Positions 9,368-18,062 of a stretch of 36,172 bases of DNA are shown piece by piece; position 1 is the first letter of the stretch, and each line of letters starts with the position of its first letter. The position numbers were made by a program, and so were the translations under genes. Under the pieces are notes generated by a model, which saw only the letters and a list, made by a program, of their open reading frames with translations, did no database searches and was not told the DNA's origin. Source of the DNA: Gemmatimonadota bacterium (GTDB lineage: Bacteria; Gemmatimonadota; Gemmatimonadetes; Gemmatimonadales; GWC2-71-9); NCBI GenBank assembly GCA_016209985.1, contig JACQVB010000041.1, positions 1 to 36,172 of the forward strand. Direction: 5' to 3'.

Positions 9368-10717
9368 GTGCCGGAACCAACGCTGTTCGGTGCGCTTTCG
9401 CCGGAGCCGCTCGCGGCCCGGATGCGGCCCGCCAAGCTGGACGAGTTTGTGGGCCAGGAGCACCTGCTGGCTCCCGGCAAGCCGCTGCGCCAGGCCATCG
9501 AGCGGGGTGAAGTCGCCAGCATGGTGTTCTGGGGGCCGCCCGGCTCCGGCAAGACGACCCTGGCGCGTCTCATCGCCAACTACACCAACGCCAAGTTTGA
9601 GCCGTTCAGTGCGGTGACCGAAGGCGTTCCGCGGGTGCGGGAGATCATCGCCGCCGCCGAGCGCCGCCGGGAGTCCGAAGGGCGGGGCACGATCCTCTTC
9701 TGTGACGAGATTCACCGCTTCAATCGCGCCCAGCAGGATGCCTTTCTTCCCTGGGTGGAGCGCGGCGTCATCACGCTTATCGGCGCGACCACCGAGAATC
9801 CGTCTTTCGAGCTGACCAGCGCCCTGCTCTCGCGGCTGCAAGTCTACGTGCTCGAGCCGCTGAAGGCGGAGCATGTCCGGGTCATTATCCAGCGAGCGGT
9901 GGAGCAAGAGGGAAGAGGGAAGAGGGAAGAGGGAAGAGTACAGCTTGCACCGGAAGCGCTCGACCGCCTCGTAGTTCACGCAGACGGGGATGCGAGACGA
10001 GCCCTAAACACGCTTGAGGCCGCACTCGAGTACGTCTCCCTCGCACCTCATACCTCGCACCTCGCACCTGTGACGATCACTCCCGAGATCCTCGAAGAAG
10101 TTCTCTCCAAGCGTCTCCCTCGCTACGACAAGGCGGGCGAGGAGCACTACAACCTGATTTCGGCGCTTCACAAGGCGGTGCGGGGCAGCGATGTGGACGG
10201 GGCGTTGTACTGGTTGGCGCGCATGGTGACAGCCGGCGAAGACCCGCTGTACCTGGCCCGCCGCATCGTGCGGATGGCGATCGAGGACATCGGTCTGGCC
10301 GATCCTCGCGCCCTTAGCATCACGCTGGCGGCCAAGGATGCCTACCAGTTCCTGGGGACCCCCGAGGGGGAGCTGGCGTTGGCCGAGGCGGTCATCTATC
10401 TCGCCACCGCTCCCAAATCGAACCGGGTGTACGAGGCGTGGACCGGAGCCACGGCGGCAGCCGAGGAGTATCCGGCCGAGCCGGTCCCGCTCCACATTCG
10501 CAATGCGCCCACCGGCCTCATGCGCCAGCTCGGCTACGGAAAGGGCTACCGGTATGATCACGCCGAATCCGACGCATTGGCGGCGGGGCAGGAGTATCTC
10601 CCGGCTGCGTTGCTGGGGGCCCGCTGGTACCAGCCGACCGATCGTGGATACGAGGCGCAAATCGCCGAGCGGCTGCGTCGCTGGCAGGAGCTGCGGGGAA
10701 GGGCCGGCGACGGCTGA
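9368..10717 (+). CDS. rarA: Replication-associated recombination protein RarA (MgsA) AAA+ ATPase
   Basis: RarA acts at stalled forks and is related to clamp loaders and Werner-interacting protein. The 449-residue product has Walker A G-P-P-G-S-G-K-T (56-63), Walker [12 protein letters not shown] (D113-E114) and sensor 1 [11 protein letters not shown]. The family-specific C-terminal domain carries [20 protein letters not shown], and Y-D-H. Two stretches are encoded by 7-bp tandem repeats: residues ~181-190 (G-R-G-K-R-E-E-G-R) and ~225-234 ([10 protein letters not shown]). Both lie in the lid region after the AAA+ core, and neither belongs to the family's usual sequence. GTG start, 3 bases after the ZIP gene. 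Confidence 0.94.
   Translation: MPEPTLFGALSPEPLAARMRPAKLDEFVGQEHLLAPGKPLRQAIERGEVASMVFWGPPGSGKTTLARLIANYTNAKFEPFSAVTEGVPRVREIIAAAERRRESEGRGTILFCDEIHRFNRAQQDAFLPWVERGVITLIGATTENPSFELTSALLSRLQVYVLEPLKAEHVRVIIQRAVEQEGRGKREEGRVQLAPEALDRLVVHADGDARRALNTLEAALEYVSLAPHTSHLAPVTITPEILEEVLSKRLPRYDKAGEEHYNLISALHKAVRGSDVDGALYWLARMVTAGEDPLYLARRIVRMAIEDIGLADPRALSITLAAKDAYQFLGTPEGELALAEAVIYLATAPKSNRVYEAWTGATAAAEEYPAEPVPLHIRNAPTGLMRQLGYGKGYRYDHAESDALAAGQEYLPAALLGARWYQPTDRGYEAQIAERLRRWQELRGRAGDG
9910..9937 (+). repeat. (GGGAAGA)x4 heptamer repeat inside rarA
   Basis: Four perfect copies lie in frame, preceded by one degenerate copy (AGCAAGA). It is the same unit as in alaS and the SDR gene. Confidence 0.95.
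10041..10068 (+). repeat. TCGCACC heptamer repeat inside rarA
   Basis: The units are TCGCACC TCATACC TCGCACC TCGCACC. This is a second heptamer family in the same gene, related in composition to the CACGCAC array before alaS. It has no stop codon in any of the six frames. Confidence 0.85.
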
Positions 10718-10747
10718 GCGTAGCTCTTTGGGCGACGCCCTGATAGG

Positions 10748-11815
10748 TTGGAGGCCGTGATCCGACCTCAGCAGGCCACCGCGCTCGCCTCGGTCCTGGG
10801 CCGTCCCGAGCTGGCGACTTCCCGCCGCCCGGTGGTGCGCGTGTCGGTCGTGGGCACCGTGGTGGGCGGTGGAAATGACGGGTTCGTGGCCCAATGCATA
10901 GACTCGCTGCAACACACGACTCGCGACGCGCCGCTGACCCTCGCGATTACCGCGATCGACAATAGCCCGGGGTATGGGCTGTCCCGGCTGCTACGCGACC
11001 GATTCGCCCATATCGACATCATCGAAAACGAGACCCACCGCGGGTTTGCCGCCAACCACAACATGGCGTTAGCAGATCCGACGGCCGACTATTTCCTGGT
11101 GGCCAACGATGACGTGATCTTCCTGCCCGGGGCCTTGGGCCGCGCGGTCGCGTTTCTGGAGGACCCGGCGAACGCCCGCGTCGGCGTGGTCGGGTTCCAG
11201 CTGCGGAATCCCGACGATACGGTTCAGCCATCGACCTATAGCTTCCCCACCTTGACCCGGGCGCTGCTTGAGCTGTCCGGGTTGCGGCGTTGGATTCCCT
11301 TCGCGGCCTGGACCAATTCCCTGGCCAAGCTGCTCGGGCGAGGCGACGGTCGCTCGCGCTTCTGGGCGCATGACCGGACGCTACCGGTGGACACGTTCCG
11401 CGGGGCGGTAATGCTGGTGCGGGGGGAGGCGGCGCGGGAGGTCGGTCCGATGGACGAGGTTTCCCTGATCGGGGGAGAGGAGACCGAGTGGCACCAGCGG
11501 TTCTGGGGCCTCGGTTGGTCGGTGGTTTTCCTTCACGAAGCGGAAGTGATCCACTTCGGCAGCCAGACGCTCGAAGTTGCCCCTCGGCTCCGCGCCGAGA
11601 TGCTTAAAGGTCTTCTCAACTATTTTCGAAAACATCGGCCTGGCTACCAGTACTGGTCGCTAAGATTCCTGGCGATCCCGGCGTTGGCGGTGCGCGTGGT
11701 CGCCCAATGGCTGACCGGCGATCGCGCGCTCCTGGCAGTCACTCGGGACCAGCTGCGGATTCTGGTGCGCTGGAGGCCGGTGGCACCGTCGGGTCCCCGG
11801 GCCACCGATCGATGA
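10748..11815 (+). CDS. Family 2 glycosyltransferase (rhamnosyltransferase-like)
   Basis: This 355-residue cytoplasmic or membrane-associated GT-A enzyme probably adds a sugar to a lipid-linked polysaccharide intermediate. The N-terminal fold shows I-D-N-S-P, E-N-E-T-H-R-G-F-A-A-N-H-N (typical of the WcaA/RfbF branch) and V-A-N-D-D-V-I-F as the DxD-type metal site. F-R-G-A-V-M-L-V-R, G-G-E-E-T-E-W and a final amphipathic or hydrophobic helix near residues 300-330 follow. The start is TTG at 10748 or GTG at 10757 (GGAGG just before). It is the first gene of the polysaccharide region. Its TGA begins a TGAGTGGTG motif also seen after recX and the phosphatase gene. Confidence 0.82.
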   Translation: MEAVIRPQQATALASVLGRPELATSRRPVVRVSVVGTVVGGGNDGFVAQCIDSLQHTTRDAPLTLAITAIDNSPGYGLSRLLRDRFAHIDIIENETHRGFAANHNMALADPTADYFLVANDDVIFLPGALGRAVAFLEDPANARVGVVGFQLRNPDDTVQPSTYSFPTLTRALLELSGLRRWIPFAAWTNSLAKLLGRGDGRSRFWAHDRTLPVDTFRGAVMLVRGEAAREVGPMDEVSLIGGEETEWHQRFWGLGWSVVFLHEAEVIHFGSQTLEVAPRLRAEMLKGLLNYFRKHRPGYQYWSLRFLAIPALAVRVVAQWLTGDRALLAVTRDQLRILVRWRPVAPSGPRATDR

Positions 11816-11821
11816 GTGGTG

Positions 11822-11847
11822 ACGCTCCTAGCTTCGTGCAGGAGCGT
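11822..11847 (+). repeat. Inverted repeat / hairpin upstream of the locus
   Basis: ACGCTCCT and AGGAGCGT are exact complements around a 10-base centre. Inside, GC-TTCGT-GC can extend the stem by two pairs with one bulged A. No T tract follows, so an operator or mRNA structure is more likely than an intrinsic terminator. Confidence 0.6.
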
Positions 11848-11992
11848 AAGTTATGTTCGGTGGTTCGCCGGGCCCGCGCGGCGACAGGTGCAGCCTCTTC
11901 CGATTGACTCAGGTCACAGCGTCGCGCGTTGAGCCATGCTAACATTGCCTCGGCAGCGTCTGTGACGCCTTGTCCGGCCGATTCACGTACTT

Positions 11993-12000
11993 AGGGAGGG
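11993..12000 (+). promoter_or_regulatory. Strong Shine-Dalgarno for the dehydratase gene
   Basis: AGGGAGGG ends seven bases before the GTG at 12008 and decides that start. Confidence 0.8.
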
Positions 12001-12007
12001 ACGAGCG

Positions 12008-13942
12008 GTGCGCCTGGTGATTCGGAATCGCGTCTTGTTCATCGCCGACCTGATTGGCTGGGCCGGCACTCCGACCGTGGCGCTCGCGCTCATCGTAGAC
12101 GGCAGCATCAGTGGCTCCGGCTATCTCATCCATCTCGTTGCCTTCACCGTCGTATCAGTCGCCTGCAAGCTCCTGGCACTGCTGGTCACGGGGCTGTACA
12201 AGCGGTACTGGCGCTACGCCAGTATCGACGAGCTGGCGCTCATTCTGGTGGCGGTCCTGGGCGCCGGCATTGCGGCCGCTCTCTGTTACGCCGCGATCAT
12301 CGTGGGGCTGCTCCCCGGTCGCGCGCTGCCTCGAGCGATTCCGGTCATCGACACCCTGCTCACGCTGTTCTTCGTCGGCGGCACGCGTTTCAGTTCCCGG
12401 TTGCTGGAACGGATCCGGCAGAAGCTCCAGGGCCGGATCGTGCGTGAGCGGGTGCTGATCATCGGGGCCGGCAGCGCCGGCACCATGATCGCGCGGGAGT
12501 TGCGGGAAAACCCGCAGCTTGGGCTGGAGCCGGTCGGGTTTGTGGACGACGACGCCTCCAAGCATGGCAACGTCATCCATGGGGTCCAGATTTTCGGGGG
12601 GCGGCAAGCCATCCCCGAGCTGGCGCGCGACTACGCCGTCACCAAGGTGATCATTGCGATGCCGCGGGCCCCCGGCGCGGACATCCGCGACGTCAGTACC
12701 ATCTGCGAGCGTGCCCGGCTGCAAGCCAAGATCATCCCCGGCGTTTTCGATATCATCTCCGGGAAAGTGAACGTCATCGCGCTGCGCGACGTCCAGATTG
12801 AAGATCTGCTCCGCCGCCCGGCAGTGGAAACGGACCGGCGGGCGCTGGCGGAGCTGGTTTCGGGAATGACCGTTCTGGTTTCGGGCGCCGGCGGCTCCAT
12901 CGGCAGCGAGATTTGCCGCCAGGTGGCGCTGCTGGGCGCGGCCGAGCTGATCCTGCTGGGCCATGGAGAGAACAGCGTCTTCGACATCCATCAGGAGATG
13001 CTGGCGAAGTATCCCACGGTCCGGGTGGTGCCGGTCATCGCCGACATCCGCAATGCGCGGCGGATCGAGCGGATCATGCTGACCTATCGGCCGCAGGCGG
13101 TGTTCCACGCCGCGGCGCACAAACACGTCCCGCTGATGGAGCTCAACTCGGAAGAAGCGGTGACCAACAACGTGCTGGGTACCGCGAATATGGTCGCGGC
13201 GTCGGAGAAGGCGGGAGTGACGCATTTCGTTCTGATCTCGACCGACAAGGCGGTCAAACCGATCAACGTGATGGGTGCCACCAAGCTGCTGGCCGAGATG
13301 CTGGTCCACGAGGCCGCGGAGCGGACCGGCAACTCCTACGTGTCCGTCCGCTTCGGGAACGTCCTGGCCAGCCGGGGAAGCGTCATTCCGCTGTTTCAGA
13401 GCCAGATCAAGGCCGGCGGTCCCATCACGGTCACCCATCCGGAGATGTGCCGGTATTTCATGACCATTCCCGAGGCAGTGGAGCTGGTGCTGCAGGCGGC
13501 GGCGCTGGGCAAGGGCGGTGAAACGTTTGTGCTCGACATGGGTGAGCCGGTCAAGATCGTCGATCTCGCCAGGGACCTGATCCACCTGTCCGGGCTGGAG
13601 GTCGATCGCGACATCAGCATCGTCTTCACCGGGCTGCGACCGGGCGAGAAGCTGCACGAAGACTTGTTCACGCCGGCGGAAGACGTCGAGCATACCGCGC
13701 ACCAGAAGATTTTCCAGGTGCGAAACGGGAAGCCGCCGTTGTGCCAGCACGCCCGGCTGGATGAGCTGGTGGCCGCGGCCGAAACGGGCGACCTCCGACT
13801 GCGTCACCTCCTGGCCGAATTGGTGCCCGGATACCGCGACGGACCGCGCGCCGGGGAGCGGCCCGATCCCAAGTCCTCGGATGATCGCATCGAGCAACCG
13901 GGGGCGCTCCGGCGCAGCGGCGGCTCGTCGCAAGTCCGGTAA
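12008..13942 (+). CDS. Membrane-bound NDP-sugar 4,6-dehydratase (CapD/WbpM/PglF family)
   Basis: These enzymes convert UDP-GlcNAc-type sugars to 4-keto-6-deoxy intermediates at the inner membrane. The 644-residue protein has four N-terminal membrane segments (about 10-30, 40-63, 76-102, 111-127). A first Rossmann domain follows (I-I-G-A-G-S-A-G near 151-158), then the catalytic SDR domain with G-A-G-G-S-I-G (293-299), T-D-K-A-V (412-416) and M-G-A-T-K (422-426). Methionine in place of the usual SDR tyrosine is characteristic of the WbpM/FlaA1 group. The length equals that of WbpM-type proteins. Together with the DegT aminotransferase at 18131 it could make a 4-amino-4,6-dideoxy sugar such as a bacillosamine precursor. 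Confidence 0.92.
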   Translation: MRLVIRNRVLFIADLIGWAGTPTVALALIVDGSISGSGYLIHLVAFTVVSVACKLLALLVTGLYKRYWRYASIDELALILVAVLGAGIAAALCYAAIIVGLLPGRALPRAIPVIDTLLTLFFVGGTRFSSRLLERIRQKLQGRIVRERVLIIGAGSAGTMIARELRENPQLGLEPVGFVDDDASKHGNVIHGVQIFGGRQAIPELARDYAVTKVIIAMPRAPGADIRDVSTICERARLQAKIIPGVFDIISGKVNVIALRDVQIEDLLRRPAVETDRRALAELVSGMTVLVSGAGGSIGSEICRQVALLGAAELILLGHGENSVFDIHQEMLAKYPTVRVVPVIADIRNARRIERIMLTYRPQAVFHAAAHKHVPLMELNSEEAVTNNVLGTANMVAASEKAGVTHFVLISTDKAVKPINVMGATKLLAEMLVHEAAERTGNSYVSVRFGNVLASRGSVIPLFQSQIKAGGPITVTHPEMCRYFMTIPEAVELVLQAAALGKGGETFVLDMGEPVKIVDLARDLIHLSGLEVDRDISIVFTGLRPGEKLHEDLFTPAEDVEHTAHQKIFQVRNGKPPLCQHARLDELVAAAETGDLRLRHLLAELVPGYRDGPRAGERPDPKSSDDRIEQPGALRRSGGSSQVR

Positions 13943-14017
13943 CCGGGGCCGGTGGCTCCAGGCCACGCCGGGCCCGCCGCCGCTCCTCCGCTCTCACACC
14001 CAGCCGCGCGCAGTCCG

Positions 14018-15316
14018 ATGTTCGCCTTTGACCAGCGACGCCGGCTGATCCTCGCTCTTCTCGTTCTTACCGCCGGCGTTCTCTTTCTAAGCTTTCTCGC
14101 ACAATGGTTCATCCTGACGCGGCTCGGCGCGGGCCCGGCGACCGACGCGCTCTTTGCCGCGCTGGTGGTGCCGCAGTTCCTGACCGGCGTGGTGGCGCTT
14201 CCGCTGGTGCGCGTGTTGGTTCCCCTGTTTGCCGCACAGGGAGAACAGGGCGCCGCGGCATCGTCTTGGACCCTCTGTATCGTCGTGAGCGTCGCGTTCA
14301 CCGGTATCGCCGCGGTGCTCTGGCTGGTCACGCCCTGGCTCGCCCGGCTCTTGGCTCCGGGGTTCTCGAGGGAGTCGCGCGAGCTGATGGCATCGCTGCT
14401 GCGCGTGCAGCTCGCAGGGCTGCCCTTCATCGGGGTGGGGGCGGTCCTCCGGGCCGTCCAGAATGCCCGACACCGGTTCGTCCAGGTCTCGCTGAGCACC
14501 ATGGTCGGGGCTATCAGCGCACTGGTCTGCCTGGTCTTGTTTCTTCCGATCGCGGGCGTGCTCGCGGCCGGATGGAGCTTCACGGTGCGCGCCGCCGTCG
14601 AATGCGGGATGCTTCTCGTCGCGTGGTGGCCGCGGGTGGTGCGGGAGTGGCAGCCGCAGGCGATCCGACAAACGTGGCGGCGCCTGGGACCGCTGCTGGT
14701 GGGTACCTCCTACGAGCGCTCGGAGTTTCTGCTCGACCGGCTACTCTCCACCCTGGCTCCGGCCGGCAGTCTCTCCTTGCTCTATCTCGCGCAGCAACTG
14801 CACGGCGCGTTTGCCCAAATGCTCAATCGCGCACTGGTGGATCCGGTGATTCCCCAGATGGCGGTGCTGGCTCACCGGGGCACCTGGCGGGCATTCCGGG
14901 GCATCAGCCGCCGCCGGCTTCGCGGGATCGCCGTTGTCACCGGCGCCGCCGGGATTGGGTTGCTGCTGGCGGGGCTCCCGGCACTGGATCTCATCTTCGG
15001 CGTCAGGAACGTCGGGAGGGAGGAAGTCCGGGTGCTATGGGGGCTGATGTTGTTGCTCAGCGGCATGTTGATGGGTGATCCGGCGGGCAACCTCCTGGCC
15101 AACGCCTTTTACGCTATGGGAGATACCACCACCCCTACCCGGATCGGCGTGGTGGCCTTTACCTTGAGCCTCGGGATGAAGATCGGCGGCTTTTTCTGGC
15201 TGGGAATCGCCGGCCTCGCCGCCGCGAGCAGCATCCAGTATCTGGTACGTGTCGCCGCACTCGGGCTTGCTCTCCGAAGTCGCATCCGGACCAAGCACTC
15301 CGATGTTGCCATTTGA
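14018..15316 (+). CDS. MurJ/MVF-like lipid-linked oligosaccharide flippase
   Basis: The 432-residue polytopic membrane protein shows about 12 hydrophobic segments and the MVF pattern: F-L-S-F-L-A-Q-W-F-I-L-T-R-L-G-A-G-P-x-T-D-A at the N-terminus and F-Y-A-M-G-D-T-T-T-P-T-R-I-G near residue 370, closely matching the MurJ family. Its position inside a polysaccharide cluster suggests that it exports a lipid-linked intermediate rather than lipid II, but either is possible. The ATG at 14018 is preferred because upstream codons are low-complexity C-rich sequence. No Shine-Dalgarno is visible. It overlaps the next gene by 14 bases. Confidence 0.75.
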   Translation: MFAFDQRRRLILALLVLTAGVLFLSFLAQWFILTRLGAGPATDALFAALVVPQFLTGVVALPLVRVLVPLFAAQGEQGAAASSWTLCIVVSVAFTGIAAVLWLVTPWLARLLAPGFSRESRELMASLLRVQLAGLPFIGVGAVLRAVQNARHRFVQVSLSTMVGAISALVCLVLFLPIAGVLAAGWSFTVRAAVECGMLLVAWWPRVVREWQPQAIRQTWRRLGPLLVGTSYERSEFLLDRLLSTLAPAGSLSLLYLAQQLHGAFAQMLNRALVDPVIPQMAVLAHRGTWRAFRGISRRRLRGIAVVTGAAGIGLLLAGLPALDLIFGVRNVGREEVRVLWGLMLLLSGMLMGDPAGNLLANAFYAMGDTTTPTRIGVVAFTLSLGMKIGGFFWLGIAGLAAASSIQYLVRVAALGLALRSRIRTKHSDVAI

Positions 15317-16358
15317 CGGAGGCTGGCGCCTAGTGGGCCAAGACGTACGACTTCGCAGGTCCGAGGCAGTTTCAGACCAGCCTGCGATTTCCATCCTCAT
15401 ACCCTGCCGGAACGAGGCCAACCATATCGAATCCTGTTTACGGTCCGTCCTCGGGCAGGAACCGCCTGAAGGTGGTCTTGAAGTGATCGTGGCCGATGGC
15501 CTGTCTGACGATGGTACCCGCCAGATTCTGGAGTGCGTGGCCCGTGAAGATGGCAGAGTGCGCATCATCGACAACCCGGGGCGAATCGCGTCCACGGGCC
15601 TGAATGCCGCGCTGGCCCATGCTCGCGCCGACATCGTCATCCGGGTGGATGGCCATGCCGTACTTGATCCCGACTTCGTTCGGCAGAACCTGGAACTGCT
15701 GAAGGAACATCCGGAAGCTTGGAGCACCGGCGGACCGATTGTGCATTGCGGTCGGGGACCGTTTGGCAAAGCTGTTGCGTTCGCCATGTCCCATCCTTTG
15801 GGGGTGGGTAATGCGACGCACCGGTTTGCCGAGTACGAAGGCTATGCCGAAGGAGCAGCGTTTCCCGCGATTCGGAGATGGGTCTTTGAAAGAGTCGGCT
15901 TGTTCGATGAGCAATTGGTCCGCAACCAGGACGACGAATTCAACTACCGCATGAAACAGGCGGGCGGGAAGGTTTATATCTCGCCCCGGGTCCGATATCA
16001 GTACTTCGTGCGTGAACGACTGCGACCGTTATTCCGGCAGTATTTTCAATATGGATTTTGGCGGGTCCGGGTGCTGAGAAAACACCGCCAATCGATCTAC
16101 GCGAGATATCTGGTTCCCATGTTGTTCTACATGAGCGTTGTTCTCGTCGGTGCCGTCGGAGTCTATGTGGGCAAACCGTTCCTGGCGGCGCTGCTTCCCA
16201 TGGCATACGCCAGTGCCCTGATCCTTGCCGCGTTGCAATGCTGGCCGAGGATGGGGTTTCTGATCGCTCTCCGTGTCCCCCTGGCTTTGGCCGTTCTGCA
16301 CGCGGCGTACGCCTGGGGTTTTTTTCGAGGGTTGGGTTCTCACCGAAGCAGAATCTGA
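15303..16358 (+). CDS. Family 2 glycosyltransferase with C-terminal membrane segments (ExoA-like)
   Basis: The 351-residue enzyme opens with a GT-A domain: I-S-I-L-I-P-C-R-N-E-A near residue 32, A-D-G-L-S-D-D-G-T, R-V-D-G-H-A-V-L-D as the metal site, and R-N-Q-D-D-E-F-N-Y-R. This resembles the succinoglycan glucosyltransferase ExoA. Two to three hydrophobic helices at about 275-345 anchor it to the inner membrane. The ATG at 15303 lies inside the flippase gene, so the two are probably coupled. From here to about 17.9 kb the DNA is visibly poorer in G+C than its surroundings, which suggests later acquisition of this gene and the next two. Confidence 0.85.
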   Translation: MLPFDGGWRLVGQDVRLRRSEAVSDQPAISILIPCRNEANHIESCLRSVLGQEPPEGGLEVIVADGLSDDGTRQILECVAREDGRVRIIDNPGRIASTGLNAALAHARADIVIRVDGHAVLDPDFVRQNLELLKEHPEAWSTGGPIVHCGRGPFGKAVAFAMSHPLGVGNATHRFAEYEGYAEGAAFPAIRRWVFERVGLFDEQLVRNQDDEFNYRMKQAGGKVYISPRVRYQYFVRERLRPLFRQYFQYGFWRVRVLRKHRQSIYARYLVPMLFYMSVVLVGAVGVYVGKPFLAALLPMAYASALILAALQCWPRMGFLIALRVPLALAVLHAAYAWGFFRGLGSHRSRI

Positions 16359-16402
16359 ATCGTTGAAGTCCGTTTCCGACTGAGCCGCTGAAATCGAGAG
16401 GG

Positions 16403-17056
16403 ATGATGAGCTCCGAACAAGACGTGGCCCATTTCTTCGATGATTTTTCCAAGACGTTTGACACGTTTTACGAGAACCAGCGAGGAGCATTGCTGCGCTG
16501 GGTAGATCACCGTTTTCGCAGTGACATGTACATACGCTTTGCCCGGACGTTCGAGGCCTTCGGGGACCTGCGAAATCGCACCGTGGTGGATATCGGATGC
16601 GGCTCGGGCATCTATACGCTGGAAGCGCTGCGCCGAGGCGCCACGCAGGTGACCGCCATTGATCCCGCGCCCGGCATGCTGGCGTTGGTCCGGGAGAGAG
16701 TCGAGCGAGAAGGATTCGCGGCTGGGACCGAGATCAGGGAAGGTTTTTTCCCCATGAAAGTACCGCCCCATGACTTCGCCATAGTCATGGGGGTGATGGA
16801 CTACATCGCCGATCCGCTCAAGTTTCTCGAGGGGCTGCGATCGGTCGTGACAGATTGCGCGGCGGTCTCGTTTTCCAGCCGCCACTGGTTCCGGACGCCC
16901 TTCCGCAAAGTGCGCTACCGGATCCGAAACTGTCCGGTCTTTTTCTACACCGAGGACTCCATCCGGGCGATGTCCCAGTCGGCGGGATTCTCCCATATCC
17001 AGATTTACAAGATTTCAGGGGCCGGCATGGATTATCATGTTTGCCTGAAGCCATGA
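16403..17056 (+). CDS. Class I SAM-dependent methyltransferase
   Basis: The 217-residue protein has the SAM-binding motif V-V-D-I-G-C-G-S-G-I-Y near residue 60, the acidic A-I-D-P-A-P-G-M of motif II, and a post-core segment G-V-M-D-Y-I-A-D-P. No signal or membrane segment is seen. GAGAGGG sits directly before two tandem ATGs (16403 and 16406), and the true start may be the second. The stop overlaps the deacetylase start (ATGA). It probably O- or N-methylates a sugar of the surface polymer; the acceptor cannot be read from sequence. Moderately low G+C like both neighbours. Confidence 0.8.
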   Translation: MMSSEQDVAHFFDDFSKTFDTFYENQRGALLRWVDHRFRSDMYIRFARTFEAFGDLRNRTVVDIGCGSGIYTLEALRRGATQVTAIDPAPGMLALVRERVEREGFAAGTEIREGFFPMKVPPHDFAIVMGVMDYIADPLKFLEGLRSVVTDCAAVSFSSRHWFRTPFRKVRYRIRNCPVFFYTEDSIRAMSQSAGFSHIQIYKISGAGMDYHVCLKP

Positions 17057-17949
17057 GTTGCGGCCGTCCGGTCATCACGGTCGATGTAGAGGATTGGCCC
17101 CAGTCGACCTGGGACCGGAACTTGCCGGTCACGGCCAGGGCGGCCGAGAACATGATACGGCTCATGGGAATTCTGAATGAAGCAGGCGTCAAGGTGACGC
17201 TCTTCGTTCTGGGTAAATTTGCCGAATGTTTTCCCGATGTGGTGAGAGCGCTCAGCGAGCAGGGTCATGAAATCGCCAGCCATGGGTATGGGCATGTGGA
17301 GATTTTTCGGCAGTCCCGAGAGGAGTTTCGCGAAGACGTAGTACGGTCGAAGGAAATACTGGAAGAAATCACCGGCGTCCCGGTTCGGGGGTACCGAGCT
17401 CCCGATTTTTCAATCCTGCGGAATAGTCTTTGGGCTTTTGACGTACTGGCAGATTCAGGTTTCGAATTTGATTCCAGCGTCGTTCCCATCCGGCACCCGC
17501 GCTACGGTATCCCAGACTGGCCTCGTGAGCCGACCCGGGTACACCTGCCGGGACAGCGAAGTATTCTGGAATTCCCCTTGGCTACGTATCGTGTTTTCGG
17601 GAAGAATTGGCCCATCGGAGGCGGAGGGTACTTTCGATTACTGCCAGGCGTGATTGCCCGCCGGTTGGCGCGCCGGTCGATGCTTTCAGTGCCGTTCGTC
17701 TTTTACTGCCATCCGTACGAATTCGATCCCTGGGAGTTCGGAGAAATCGGTCTGGAGATTCCTCTTCGCGTCCGGCTTCACCAGGGTCTGGGACGGGGGC
17801 GTTTCGAAGCCCGTTTCCGGCGATTCGTATCTGAATTTGGCGGAAGGCGGATGCTGGACTTGATCCAGCAGGCTGTCCAGTACACAGACCTCGAGTTGAA
17901 AGCCGTTGCGCCCGGCTCCGGGTTCGAGCTCATGTCGAGAGGTGTGTAA
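17053..17949 (+). CDS. Polysaccharide deacetylase (XrtA/PEP-CTERM-locus type)
   Basis: NodB-fold deacetylases remove N- or O-acetyl groups from polysaccharides. The 298-residue product starts with I-T-V-D-V-E-D-W (catalytic and metal aspartates), then L-F-V-L-G-K-F-A-E, the metal ligands in H-E-I-A-S-H-G-Y-G-H, and R-G-Y-R-A-P-D-F-S-I. The C-terminal half, with G-G-G-Y-F-R-L-L-P and F-Y-C-H-P-Y-E-F-D-P-W, matches the deacetylase subgroup found next to exosortase XrtA loci. No exosortase is in the window. The ATG at 17053 overlaps the methyltransferase stop as ATGA. There is no signal peptide, so it probably acts in the cytoplasm. One 60-base stretch (17401-17460) has only 28 G/C. Confidence 0.87.
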   Translation: MSCGRPVITVDVEDWPQSTWDRNLPVTARAAENMIRLMGILNEAGVKVTLFVLGKFAECFPDVVRALSEQGHEIASHGYGHVEIFRQSREEFREDVVRSKEILEEITGVPVRGYRAPDFSILRNSLWAFDVLADSGFEFDSSVVPIRHPRYGIPDWPREPTRVHLPGQRSILEFPLATYRVFGKNWPIGGGGYFRLLPGVIARRLARRSMLSVPFVFYCHPYEFDPWEFGEIGLEIPLRVRLHQGLGRGRFEARFRRFVSEFGGRRMLDLIQQAVQYTDLELKAVAPGSGFELMSRGV

Positions 17950-18062
17950 GCGAGTTTCGGCCGGCGTCGGCTGGTCTAGCGCTCCGTGCAAGTGGTCCTT
18001 CCCGCTCCTTACGGCTCGACGCGCCCCTGGTTCAGTCTCGTCCTGCGGAAGCACAAGACTAG

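Larger units (their letters stand above)
11816..12007 (+). other. 192-bp intergenic leader of the polysaccharide locus
   Basis: This gap holds an 8-bp perfect inverted repeat (11822-11847), an isolated TTGACT at 11904-11909 that resembles a -35 box but has no matching -10 at normal spacing, and a strong ribosome site at its right end. I see no small gene or structured RNA family that I can name. It is the most likely place for the main promoter of the downstream operon. Confidence 0.5.

Noticed and set aside
10718-10747. GGGCG-A-CGCCC palindrome after rarA as terminator
   Set aside because: The centre is one base and no T tract follows, so it is unlikely to end transcription and may be a chance palindrome.
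11904-11945. Sigma-70 promoter with TTGACT and TAACAT
   Set aside because: The boxes are 30 bases apart, far from the 16-18 base spacing needed, so I did not call a promoter.
12155-13966. Minus-strand frame of 603 codons opposite the dehydratase gene
   Set aside because: It is rich in His, Arg, Gln and Asp with no known motif, as expected for an antisense shadow; the + strand product is unmistakable.
16855-17052. Long N-terminal extension of the deacetylase
   Set aside because: It overlaps the methyltransferase coding sequence in another frame; the conserved deacetylase start fits ATG 17053 with an ATGA overlap.
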